Assembly (NCBI GenBank): GCA_032358255.1
Contig: JAULBX010005109.1
Location: forward strand, 56,980 to 120,979
Source of the DNA: Heterotrichella gracilis
Taxonomy: Eukaryota; Sar; Xanthophyceae; Tribonematales; Xanthonemataceae
Length of the DNA stretch: 64,000 nucleotides
Direction of reading: 5' to 3'
In this document: positions 11,551-21,774 of the stretch, in pieces
Numbering within the stretch: the first letter of the stretch is position 1
Layout of the letters: every line of letters begins with the position of its first letter
Translations under genes and position numbers: made by a program
Notes under the pieces: generated by a model
What the model was told of the DNA's origin: nothing
The model's input: the letters and a program-made list of their open reading frames with translations, nothing else
Databases searched by the model: none

Positions 11551-14500
11551 TCAGTCCCTGTCCGCCCCTCGGTGTGCGCCCTCCACTCCAGACCACAGCC
11601 CCACCCCCGACAGCTGCCGCAGCAACTCGTCGTCCTCCCCGTTGCCCTCACCAGAGGTGGGAGGCGGCGGGGCCTGGCTCTTGGCGTCTGGTGTTGCGGG
11701 TGGCGTGCGGCGCAGACCCTTGAGAGGGTTTGGCAGGCCCCAGGAGCGGCTGCGGCCGTGGCCGGGGCCGGCGGGGGCGGTGCCGGCTGGCGGGGGGGAG
11801 CGGGGCTGCGGGAGGGGCCCAGAGGATGTCTTGGAGACATCAAGGGGGGCGAGGGGCTGCGGGGTAGGGGCCGCCGCCGCGTGCATGGTCGCCACCAGCG
11901 AGGGCGGCGCATCGTCCCAGGGATTGCTGGCCAGTGGCTGGAAGCTGGACACATCCCCGGGCTCAGGCCTGTGCACCCTCTGCTGCTGCGCATCCTGCCA
12001 AAAGCCATCATCATGGAACACCCCGGTGGCATGCAGCGGGTTGTTGGGGCCGGAGAAGACCACCGCGGGGCGTGGGGCGGGCGGGGAGGGGGGCTGGGGG
12101 CTGGTGGGGATGGGCTTGTCGGTGGGTGGGGGCCTTGAGGGGGCAGGCCTGGTGGCGTCGCCTGCAGGAGGGTGGAGTGGGTGGCCGATTAGTGTCCATG
12201 AGAGGTTTGGTTGATTGCATCATGCGTGCATGAGGGTGGGCAAGATGTAGTTTGGCAGGCCTGCCTGCTTGGTGTCGAGTGGGACAGGTGATTCCCATGC
12301 ATGTCCAGCGCCAACACACATGCCATGCAGCACACCACAGAGCAGCGGCAGCATTGCACACACGCGGTGCTGGCTCTTGAGCATGAGGCTGTGCCCCACT
12401 CATGTCTGTGCCTTGGCCCCACCTGATATGCGCCGGGGGACAGCGACCGGGGCCCTCACCCCCGCGCCCTCCTCCCCATTCCCATCCTCCCCTTCCGCGC
12501 TCCCCCCCTTGGCTGACACCACCACCTGGCTGATGTCCGCTGGCAGGGCGAGGACAGACACCGGCAGCTGCACGGCCCGCTTCCTGTTTGCGAATACCGG
12601 GTCGTAGATGGGCACAGTGATGGTGAAGGTCTCGGGTGCGGCTGTGCGCTCAATGGGGTCCTCCACGCGCAGGCTGAACACCAGGGCGCCGGGGCTGGTG
12701 GAGCCTGGGTGTGTGGGGGTGGGTGTGTGGTTGAGGGTGTAGTTGCAGATGGTCGGTGAGTGGAGCAGAGCAAAGAGTATGCTGCTTTTGGAGGTGGTGG
12801 TTTCAGATTGCTGCTGATGGCGAGGGGTGGAGCCACGCAGAAGCAGGGGTGGCAAGCAGGGGGGCACCCCACTAGTGCTGGGTGGAATACCACAGCAGTA
12901 CGGCATCATTGCGTTGCCTGTATGACAAGACAACGCAAATTGCATACACCGCATTGCCCTGCCAATGACATGCACCCTCTGCACAGCCTGGCATCAACTC
13001 CACTTTGACATGAAAAGCACCACTCGTCCTGCCCACCATCCACCCACGCCACCACCCACCTGCTGCACCCACCCCCTCCTCTTTAGTGGTGCCGGTGGTG
13101 AGTGCACCAGGCAGCGCGGTGGGGTCCGGCCCCTGCTGCGCCCCTGGCTCCGGCCCCACGCTGTGCGCCACCTCGCACCAGTTGCGCCTGTCAAGGATCT
13201 TGTGCTTGTCGGGGTGGTTGTGCTTGAACACACGAACCATCTTCACCTGGATGGTGCGGGGGGCGGGGGGTTAGGGAGGGTATACTATTTTACAGCAATA
13301 CAAATTAATGATTGAGGGCCAGGATGAGGTGAAGTCTGGCAAGGGCAATGCGTTAGTCCAGCCATCACAAACTAGGACAGCAATCCGTCCACTTGCATGC
13401 CCCAGGCACAACGTGCATGTGTAGGGTTTTGCGCTTACCCTAGTCCTTGAGTCCAGCATGGACGAGGCTGAGAAGGAGTGTAGGAGACCAATGACGGGGG
13501 CGGGAGGGGGTGCGTTGGCGATGGCGCTGCTCAAGATCTGCAACAGGGGGAGGGGGGTGATGGCAGAAAATAGGAAGCAAGCACGGTGGGCAGCAAGCAA
13601 TGCAAGGTTAAGCGCACATGCCAGGGGTGGCCCGCTGCCAGACAATGGTGGGCGTGAGCCATTCGTGGGCACAAATGCCAGGGGTGGCACCCCCACCAGA
13701 AATTGTGGTGAAGAGCCTGTGTCATGTGCCTATGTTCCCTTGACACGTGTGGGACAAGCCCAGGGATGGCTGTGGCGCAGTCGCAATTGTGCATTTCCTG
13801 GCCCTTCCTTCCCGAGACCACGTATGCTTGTACTAAAGCACAAATAGGTGCAAAGCGACTTTGATTCAATTTTGAAAAAAGATGCGAGAGTCTAGGGTGT
13901 GACATATAAGGTTTATAATGTGTGCGTTCCTGGTTTTGCTCCCTCACCTGCGGCATGTACCTCGCGTCCCCCCTTGGGTCCTTCACCTTGGGCCACGAGT
14001 AGAAGCGCCCCAGCCCAGCCACGTGCGCATCGCCAGACAGAATGCTGATGCGCATGCACTGGTCCTCCACCATGCGCTGCAGCTCACGGATGACAGCCTT
14101 GCGCTCCTGAAGGAGGGGTGGCATCGGGGTTCAGGGGGTAGGGTGTAGGTGGAACTTTTTATATTCGCCATTTCTGCCCTCCGTTGGAATGCGTGCCACC
14201 TAACCCCCCTTGCATTCTCAGCCAGAAGAAGCACACGTTACCCAGTGGCATTGTGCGTCTGCCATACCGTCCAACCCTGCATAACCTCAAGCCCTGCATA
14301 CTACACTCTAAAGAGTGGTGCAGCACGTTCTCTCAACGGTGCGCCACGGCAACTAGACCCTAAGCTCTTCACCCCACACCCTTCCGAGTGGTGCAGCACG
14401 TTCTCCCAGTGGTGCGCCACATCATGCAACCCTAAACCCTAAATCTCAAACCCTAAACCCTAAGCCCTTCACTCGCCCCCCTACCGAGTGGTGCAGCGCG

Positions 14501-17500
14501 TTCTCCCAGTGGTCCGCCACGTCATCCAGCAGCTCCGGCTCCCCAAACCTGTTGAACGCCTTGCCAACCACGCCCGTCTTGACCAGGATGTTGTACACCA
14601 CGCTGGCGCGGTCCATGCCGCTGAACATGCGCATGATGTCCTCGGACAGGGGGATCTGGGGGGGCAAGGGGGGGGACTGTGGGGAACGGCGCATGTGTGA
14701 GCGGCGGCATTGGTCTGTGTTGCTGAACTACAGTAACCTCCAACTATGATTACCTAAGCAAGGGGCAGAGGAGTCCAATCGTTTAGCTTCACATGGGTAC
14801 ACTGCCGCAGAGGGAGAGTAGATAATGGCAAATCCTACATTGAAGTGTGCAAGTGCACGCAAAACCCTATGCTGGGGTGTGCGCCTACATGCAGCACCAC
14901 ACAAAAAGCTGTCCATGCTCGATGGTCCATAGCTGTGCAGATGGTATAACACAGGTCCCAGCACAATGGCTGCACCAGCGCCTGACCCCAGCCCCTCGCC
15001 CAGGCCACCTGCATATCCATGTGGGACACAGCCAGGCATGCACAACAAGCCCTGCACAACCCTTCAACCTTACAGGCACTACACCATCTGCTGCGCATGC
15101 GAATCATGGCAACAAGTATCTTCCCCACCCACCCACCCACCCCCAACCCACGATCCCCACCTGTGGGTACGTCATTGGCACCGAGCTGAGCAGCACCATG
15201 TGCTTGACAGAGGAAGGCAGGGCGGCCACACGTGCACGCACCATGCGCCACGACTGGGGGCTCACAACCTGGGGAGGGGTGGGAAGCGGGTTAAGTGGAA
15301 AGGCAGGAGCGGGCGCAGGAAGCGAGGCAGGCAGGCAGAGGGCTACACTGAGTTTCTCACACGTGCATTTGGCAGTGCTGCAGCCAACAGCATGCGACCT
15401 GTCTGTTCCTTAGCACCCCATCCCAGCCCAGTGTTCCTTTGCCCAGCCATTCTGGAGAACACCAGGCATGTGGTACCAAAATCTGCGCCCACCCCCACCC
15501 ACCCACCCACCTTGTGCAGCGACCTCTCTGCGCGCAGGTCCCAGCCCAGCAGCGCCACCTGGCGTCCTAGGCGCTTGATGAAGTTGTAGCTCCTGCAGGG
15601 TTGCAGGGGAGAAGCGTTAGTGGGGAGCAGCACCAGCGAGGGCGTTAGGAGAGGACCATGCTGAAATGGGGGTCACCCAGCGCCTGCTTGGGGGGCCAAA
15701 AAGGGGCAGGGGCAAAGTAGGTGCAGGGGCTGTACCGCAAATCCATCACACACACACTTCATGACTGTCAATCACACAGAAGTTTCTTATCTTAAAATAG
15801 TGCTATATACATTGCTGCTTCCCCCCCTGACTCAACACACCCATCAGACAGCCATCAGTTGCCTGGCCCCGACCTAATGTGCTTCCCCCACCCCCCCACC
15901 CACCTGTGCCCAAACAGGCCCACCTCCTCCACCCCCTCCAGCGTTGTGTGCTGCTGCCACAGCAGATAGTGCTTGCGCGCCTGCCCGTATATGCCTTGGA
16001 ACACTGCGCAGCCCTGCAGGTCGCTGGGGTACGAGCCCCAGCCGTCAAAGATGTCGTGGTCGTCCCACATCATCACCTGGGGACAGAAGGCTCGGGGTTT
16101 GGAGCTGAAACTTGAGACCAGAATGTAGATGTTGTGGTGTACTAATGCAGGATCTTGATGCTGGTCGGGTTTCCACTTTTGTGCGCTGGCTCAGGATCAG
16201 AACGATGATCAGCCACGTGGATCAGGTAACCACCCCAACCCCACCCCATTGCGCCAGGGGGTGAAAGGGCTGCACGGTGGGCTGTGCGGCAGGTGGTCGG
16301 GCGCCTGCACTTGGCGGTTGTGGGAGGTGGCAGCATGATGGTACATGTGGCTGGTACCATGCCGAGCTACCATGAGGCACAGCCCAGTGATCCAGCCTGA
16401 TTGGGCCAAACAGCATGCAGCATGCGCCAGGCCAATTTGACACATTGATATGTCCCTCACCCAGTCACATCGCCACCACGGCAATATGGTATGGTTCCGT
16501 GTGCTCATCTATTGAAGTTTCAGCATGGCATCAACCCCACAGCTCTACGCCTAAGACATGGGTGGCCTTCACCCCCGCCCCACGCACCTGCGGTATGGTT
16601 GCGAATGCCTCCTTGTGCTGCTTCTTTGTGAAGTGCCTGAGGTAGTTGTGCAGGTACTGGTGGTCAACGGCCTGGCGCAGGGGCGGCGCAAAGGAGGCGG
16701 CGCAGCGGTCGGGGCGGGGCAGGCTGCACCAGTCCTGGAGGAGGGGTTCCTGTGGTAGGGGGGGGGAGGGGGGGCGCACGTGAGGATGGTGTGGTGCCAT
16801 ATACCCTCTAATTCCACATAGTTGGATGGGTGAATAAAAGCTCAGCGGTAGACACAAGCTCCGCACCATGCGATTTAGGATCAAAGCCCGGGGTGAACCA
16901 TGGCATGGGTGGCCTCTTTGAACCCGAGATCACACGTGCATGACTGTGAATTTGAGTGTACGTGCAGGTGATATACTCCCGCACCCCCACCCCTCACCTT
17001 CCAAATGCAGTCGCTGTAGATCTGGTCCCCACCGCCCACCATCACGTGCAGGGGCCTGGCCTGGTGCACCTTGAGCACATCGTCCCACAGGCTGAGCTCA
17101 ACCTCGGGGGTGAACACGCTGCTGTCAACGTCTGGCATGGGGAGGGGGAGGAGTATGAGGCCAGCCATTGGTGGGGGCGTGATGTTTGTCCACGCGCTGT
17201 GGCACCACTTGAATGCACAATGTGAAGAAGGCAGGGAGAGTTTGTCCATGCACTGTGCAGGGCCCAGGGTGTGGGTGGTGCGCGCTGTTAAGGGAGTTGC
17301 CTAAGGGTTTCTTAGAAGTGCGGCAGGCTTTCATCAGTATTATCTATTAGTTCCCGCTGTTGAGAGAGGGTGCGTGTGTTGCGTACCGAGAGAGTATCCT
17401 GAGCAGCTTGCGTAACCCCAGTGCCAGCCCTGCTCCTCCCCCGCCACGTAGAAGGTGTGCTCCTGCGCACCAAGCTCGGGCACACCAGGGGCCTGCACGC

Positions 17501-18119
17501 GGTAGCGAACCGCAAGCTGGGATGGGCCCTGCGTGGGGGGCCACCGAGTATCACACACCAGGCTCAGCGTGGGCCTCAGTCATCCCATGGTTCATACTCC
17601 CGGTGCGATGCACAGCTACAGGGGCACGCTACCCTCACATTGCCGCAACAAAAACCCTATGCAAACCCAACCGGTCCTGGCCTATACCGACTGAGCGAGA
17701 GGCCCAAGTTTGCACTGTCAAACATACAAGGATACTTGTACGTAAGTGTACAAGGCGTTACCCCATACCAACATCCTACAAAATACCATGTGAGCATAAC
17801 CCTGCCCCCACTCCCCCCACAGCCCCCTCCCCACCTGCTTGACGCTGAAGCTTGCCCGCCAGAAGCCGTACCCCCCCACCGCCTCCAGCAGCACGCACCC
17901 CACCTCCACCTCACCCACAGCAGTCACCAGGCGCAGCCCAGGCACCGCATCTGGGCCCGCCACCAGGGTTGCATGCAGCACCACAAGCACAGACCCCTGC
18001 CACTGGCCGGTCTCGGGGTCGCAGTTTTGAAAGCGCAGGAAGGGGCCGGCATACAAGGGGAGCGGGGGCGGCGGAGGGGAAGGGGGAGGAGGAGGCGGCG
18101 GCTCCGGAGGGGTAGACAT
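11551..18119 (-). CDS. PhoD-like metallophosphatase (alkaline phosphatase D-related), long form
   Basis: Thirteen exons on the minus strand: 18119-17835, 17528-17387, 17131-16998, 16749-16588, 16076-15904, 15592-15511, 15268-15161, 14655-14485, 14106-13948, 13537-13439, 13246-13069, 12704-12423, 12161-11551; about 861 residues. The donor at 13069 is the least certain. The start is ATG followed by a poly-proline segment. Metal-site motifs of the PhoD fold appear in order: MVGGGDQIYSD, MMWDDHDIFDGWGSYP, VLLSSVPMTYP, ISILSGDAHVAGLGRF. The N-terminal region (about residues 20-140) is a beta-rich portion typical of eukaryotic PhoD_2 proteins; the C-terminal 200 residues are Pro/Ser/Gly-rich and look disordered. 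No signal peptide is obvious, so a cytosolic or organellar phosphoesterase is as likely as a secreted one. Substrate unknown. Intron 8 holds duplicated copies of the end of exon 8. A small divergent gene may start 70 bases upstream. Confidence 0.87.
14313..14520. repeat. Three tandem copies of an exon end within and beside an intron
   Basis: A roughly 35-base segment beginning GAGTGGTGCAGC occurs at about 14313-14348, 14386-14420 and 14486-14520. The last copy is the genuine 3' end of exon 8 of the PhoD-like gene (minus strand) with its GT donor; the other two lie in the adjoining intron and lack a functional GT at the matching place. The second and third copies are exactly 100 bases apart and share flanking CCCTAAGC-CTTCA sequence, so the duplicated unit is about 100 bases. 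Confidence 0.8.
14428..14464. repeat. Interstitial telomere-type repeat (CCCTAAA)
   Basis: Four to five CCCTAAA units, interrupted once, lie between the second and third copies of the duplicated exon end in the PhoD-like gene intron. This is the complement of the green-lineage telomere unit. Confidence 0.8.
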
Positions 18120-18188
18120 TGTGAGGGTGGTGGTGTGCAGGAGGAAGGGTCGCTAGTTGCTCCTTGTGTCCTATCCTCTGCAACGTTT

Positions 18189-18539
18189 ATGAAGTTGCTG
18201 CCTTGGAACACCCTAGCCAGTGGCCACCCAGTTGCTGCCGCTGCGGTAAATTTTACAGGCAGGTGAAACCCTGCAACAGGGCGTGGCACTCGTTGGAAGC
18301 AATGCAAGCCAGGTCAGGGTGTGGTGGCGCAGGGGTGGGTGTGGGAGTGGGTGCAGGTGCGTGACAGGCGGGCAGGGGGCAACCTCCAAGGTCTGATGCG
18401 CATGGCATCACCACCAGAGCCCCCCCGAGGAGGAGCAGGTGGTGGTGGGCAGGCAGCAGTGGCGGAGCCAGGCAACACAGAGTGGGTGGTGCAGGAGCAT
18501 GGGAGAGTGTTCATCTTTGATCGTACACGAGCCAATTGA
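18189..18539 (+). CDS. Small hypothetical protein, divergent from the PhoD-like gene (tentative)
   Basis: Two-exon model: 18189-18245 (19 codons, donor GTAAAT) and 18357-18539 (acceptor GTGCAG, 60 codons, stop TGA), joined in phase 0 to give about 79 residues. The first exon would be a short hydrophobic/Ala-rich start (MKLLPWNTLASG); the second ends with NTEWVVQEHGRVFIFDRTR, which looks like a real folded segment rather than low-complexity sequence, and has a Gly/Pro-rich middle. I recognise no family. The start lies only 70 bases from the start of the minus-strand phosphatase, so both would share a promoter. The exon 1 assignment is the weaker half; a different first exon would alter the N-terminus. 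Confidence 0.35.
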
Positions 18540-19591
18540 TGCGGCGCTAACAACAGGCCAAGTGGACAAGGTGCACCTGGTCGCTTCTGCACGTGGCCGT
18601 TGTGCAGGGGTGCATCCGTGTGCATGCATGCGTGGGTGGTACATATGTACACACGATGGGTATGGGGAACAAGTAAATTACCTAGCTATTGTGGCTGTGC
18701 AGGTAACTATGGGCCACAGCTTGGTGTCGGAACGCAGTGACGGCAAGTTCGAAGGCACCGGCAGGACGGGCTGTGTGTGGCACGAGCTGTACAATCGGGA
18801 GGAATGCTTTTAAATATGCATGCATGCGCCCAGATGTGCTGTGCTGAGATAGCCTGCTGATGTCCAAGTGGTGTGTTCGTCTTGGAGAGGAGTACAAAAG
18901 GACCCTAGCAACAGTACACTTGGTCAGTGGAGACACACCAGAACTTCTGGCAGGTGGAGCCTGGTGGGCAGAAGAAAGAGCAGGATCAAGGGGGAAGCAA
19001 TATATATTGATACTCGGGTACTACCACATGCATGCATGCATTCTGCAAACACTGAAAGTGTACCACAAGGTAGTTCACGTCCAGTGCTGCGACCGACAAC
19101 ACACTAATGTGCTGTTGGCAGGTTATCTTGCCCAAAGCAAGGTGCACTTGCACCCACTAGGTGGCCACAGTAGAGAAGATTTGAAACCTCCATCTCTTGA
19201 AGCCTCTGTATTTTCGACCGAGTTGGAGGCTCTGTAATACCCCTTTAGAAGTGTTCTGCATCGTAAACCGCCACCAGGCATGGTGTATCACCTCCTGTCA
19301 CAGCACTGCTGACAAGACACTTCCTTTCTCGCTTTGTTGGTTGCAGCCCAACGTGGCACCTATCGGCCCTAAAGCTTCACACCAAGCAGGCTTCACGTTA
19401 TCAGCCTGCGAGTCCCAGGAGCTTCATCGCCGAAACAACACGCTTCTGCCTCAGGTTTTACAAAGGCGCTGCTTCGCCAACGCGTTTTGCTACTGTTTTC
19501 CGTGGTCGGGCCCATAACAGTGCCCACACCCTCTCGAAGCGAGGCGTTGTACGTTCCATGTACACATGTGCTGAAAGCTTTTGACCCTGAT
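18540..19591. other. Intergenic region, exon-like fragments only
   Basis: About 1 kb between two tentative small genes. One fragment preceded by a CAG acceptor-like site, 18703-18813 (+), reads VTMGHSLVSERSDG and ends NREECF-stop; it looks more protein-like than its surroundings, but I could not connect it to a start codon with matching phase. Several CATGCATG palindromes occur (about 18622, 18816, 19030). Confidence 0.5.
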
Positions 19592-20111
19592 ATGGTTGCC
19601 GCATGGATCTCCTTAGTCCTCCTTGACGAACCGAATAAGCGCAAGGGCAACGAACATAAGTACAAACCCACCGAGGTGGGTATGCATGTGCACATGGAAC
19701 ACATGTACATATACAGGTAGCAGGAATGGCGTGCTGCACTATGCCACAGAAACAACGGTGCTAGATGAACGTGCCCGAACCTTATTTTCCGTGACCCATT
19801 GTAGCTGCAGTTGATGCAATTGTCAATTGTGGCTTGACGGGTAAACATATCTCATACCTTTGCCTGTTGAAACATCGGAGCCTTTAATTAATGGAGTCCT
19901 CGTTAACGTGCAGGCCGAAAAGAGAGCCCGGGCCCAGAGAGAGTGGGCCCAGAGAGAGTCTATGCATGCACGACTCCACGCATTTCGGGCGATGCGTTCT
20001 CGTGACCAGTGGATCTTCTTGCTGAAACACTTTGTGCTGATGTGGACTTGTATTTTTATTTATACTGCTGCTATCCTTGCCGCTTGTGTTTTGCCATGGC
20101 TACTGCCATAA
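19592..20111 (+). CDS. Small C-terminally membrane-anchored protein, unknown family (tentative)
   Basis: Two-exon model: 19592-19675 (28 codons, donor GTGGGT) and 19914-20111 (acceptor GTGCAG, 65 codons plus stop), phase 0, 93 residues. The middle is strongly basic (EKRARAQREWAQRES) and the last 30 residues form a hydrophobic helix (FVLMWTCIFIYTAAILAACV) ending close to the stop, so the protein would be tail-anchored or single-pass with a charged cytosolic/stromal head. I recognise no family. The open frame continues upstream of the ATG without a stop for more than 200 bases, so a longer N-terminus is possible. A diverged copy of part of exon 2 lies 144 bases downstream (20135-20163). Confidence 0.4.
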
Positions 20112-21536
20112 ACTTGGGGCGTCACCTCATCGCCGATGAGTCCTCGTGACCAATGGATCTTCTGGTCTGATGAGCATTCATATTTGCTGCTATCTGTGGT
20201 GTTCTCTTGGTGTTTTCTTATTCATTACTGGCATGGTTGGCCAATATCAACAAGCGGATAACAGAGGCATCTTTTAAAGTTGGCAACAACCTGTAATTAC
20301 CTGCGATCGCCAATTGGCATTTTCTGCAGCTTTCTTCCCTCTGAATGTGTCACAGCATTTAGGTAATAGTTGCATATTTAATATGCCTCTCCGCCTGGAG
20401 AGTCTGCCACATGATCACAACCAGTGTAGAGGGCCTTGGGGTCATTGGTAGGGTAATGATGTTGATTACAGATGTATGGTGCCAATGGCAACGATGGACT
20501 AAAGTTCAGAGTGGCTGCGAGCGAGACATTGGTAATAACATTGGACACGATTGAGACTAGACTTGCCAAGCTTCAGAGTAGACGCGTTGAATGGCTTATA
20601 TAGCCTAAGGCGTGACTGTTCTAGAATGTTCCTTGTAGGAGGTTCTTGTGGTACACAGTTCTATAGAAGCTAGAAGCTGTAACACTGCTATGAATCTTCC
20701 TAACAGGTATGGGAAAAGTCTGGAATAACCTATGTGTCAGTTGTTCTAGATTGTTCCATTCAGTGTCAAACCCTAACTGAAACCCTAACACTTGCGCACT
20801 GTCATTACACCAGGTAATTAATTGGGTGTCGGGAATTAAGGTGTGATAGCCAAACACAACTGGGTACCAGGTTGCGTTGGACTAGTGTTGGGCTTGGTCT
20901 TTGTCTTCCCTTGCTTACCCAGGTGCCCTCCACCTGTCTTGCCAGTTTGCACACCTGTTTTGCTTGTTTGCCTTCCCCGTTTGCTTGTTCTTGCACACCG
21001 TGATCAGCGGTTATTTTATACAAACACAACACACACAACAGGGGGTGTTCCACCTCACCAGAAACCACAAAGACGTGAACGACATGCCTTGCAAGGCGTA
21101 GCCTAAAGCACAGCCTAAAATAATATAACAGGATTCGAGACAAGGCCAAAGGATGGCAAAAACCCATGATTTAGGCTTGCAAGTAACTATTGTTGTCCAC
21201 GTTTTGCCAATAACAAAAAAATTTAAATTCAAAATTTCCACCCACATCACGCAATGGTATGGGGATGATGCTGGCGGTGGCCATGGTAGTGATGACGGTG
21301 GTGTGCCGTTCTTTTTCCCAATCCTTCGTCCCGCGTCCCAGAAACAGAAAATGCAGCTTCTTTACAACTTCTTTGCACCTTCTCACAGCTTCTTGCAGCC
21401 CGTTGTTGGTTGATTTTGGAGGCTAAGCTTTGGAATGAGAGGTTTATAATGGTGCCAAGGCCCCCAAAGCTTTGAAAGGATAAAAATTGGGGTTAAGGAA
21501 CAAAACCGGGACCTCGAAGGGTCCAAAAAAGCAATT
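20112..21536. other. Intergenic region with heat-shock-element-like cluster
   Basis: AT-richer spacer of about 1.4 kb. It contains a degenerate copy of the preceding exon (20135-20163), a TATATA motif at about 20597-20602, and HSE-like motifs just to its right (listed separately). If these form a promoter, either strand could be served; the minus-strand frame 20378-20569 lacks an ATG and recognisable features. A short AT-rich palindromic stretch (about 21218-21235, aaatttaaattcaaaattt) precedes the tRNA region. No coding gene is supported. Confidence 0.55.
20619..20756. promoter_or_regulatory. Heat-shock-element-like cluster
   Basis: TTCTAGAATGTTC at 20619-20631 is a perfect three-unit heat shock element (alternating TTC/GAA every five bases). 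A similar but imperfect copy TTCTAGATTGTTC is at 20744-20756, and TTCTATAGAAGCTAGAAG lies between them (about 20658-20675). A TATA-like motif is about 20 bases left of the first. Which transcript they would control is unclear. Confidence 0.45.
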
Positions 21537-21608
21537 GGTCTTAGCCGGGATCGAACCGGCGACCTGCTGCGTGTAAGGCAGACGTGATAACCACTACACC
21601 ATAAGACC
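21537..21608 (-). tRNA. tRNA-Val (anticodon UAC)
   Basis: The reverse strand folds into a complete 72-nt cloverleaf: 7-bp acceptor stem GGTCTTA/TAAGACC with perfect pairing, D arm containing TAGTGGTTA, anticodon stem TCTGC/GCAGC with loop CTTACAC (anticodon TAC, i.e. UAC, valine), variable loop AGGTC, and T arm GCCGG-TTCGATC-CCGGC. No intron and no encoded CCA, as expected for a eukaryotic nuclear tRNA gene. The internal A and B boxes are intact. Confidence 0.96.
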
Positions 21609-21774
21609 TTGGGGTAGAGCCCGTCGCCGAATTTCTGGCGCCTCTGTAGGCGGCAGCGCCCTCAACCTTATCTCACTCGGGCGCCCACCACCTGTCCAAC
21701 CCACTTCAGCCTGTTAACAACAGCACGACTGCAGGCTGCACCTGCTTTCGAGGTGTTCCAGGTGTTGAAGTGCA

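Noticed and set aside
11479-12214. Long plus-strand frames (219 and 237 codons) opposite the phosphatase last exon
   Set aside because: They are Gly/Arg-rich mirror images of the Pro/Ser-rich C-terminus encoded on the minus strand, which joins the phosphatase exons in phase.
20125-20175. Hammerhead ribozyme core (CGATGAGTCCTCGTGACC resembles CUGAUGAG...)
   Set aside because: The GAAA core element and the closing stems are missing; the match is explained by duplication of the upstream exon.
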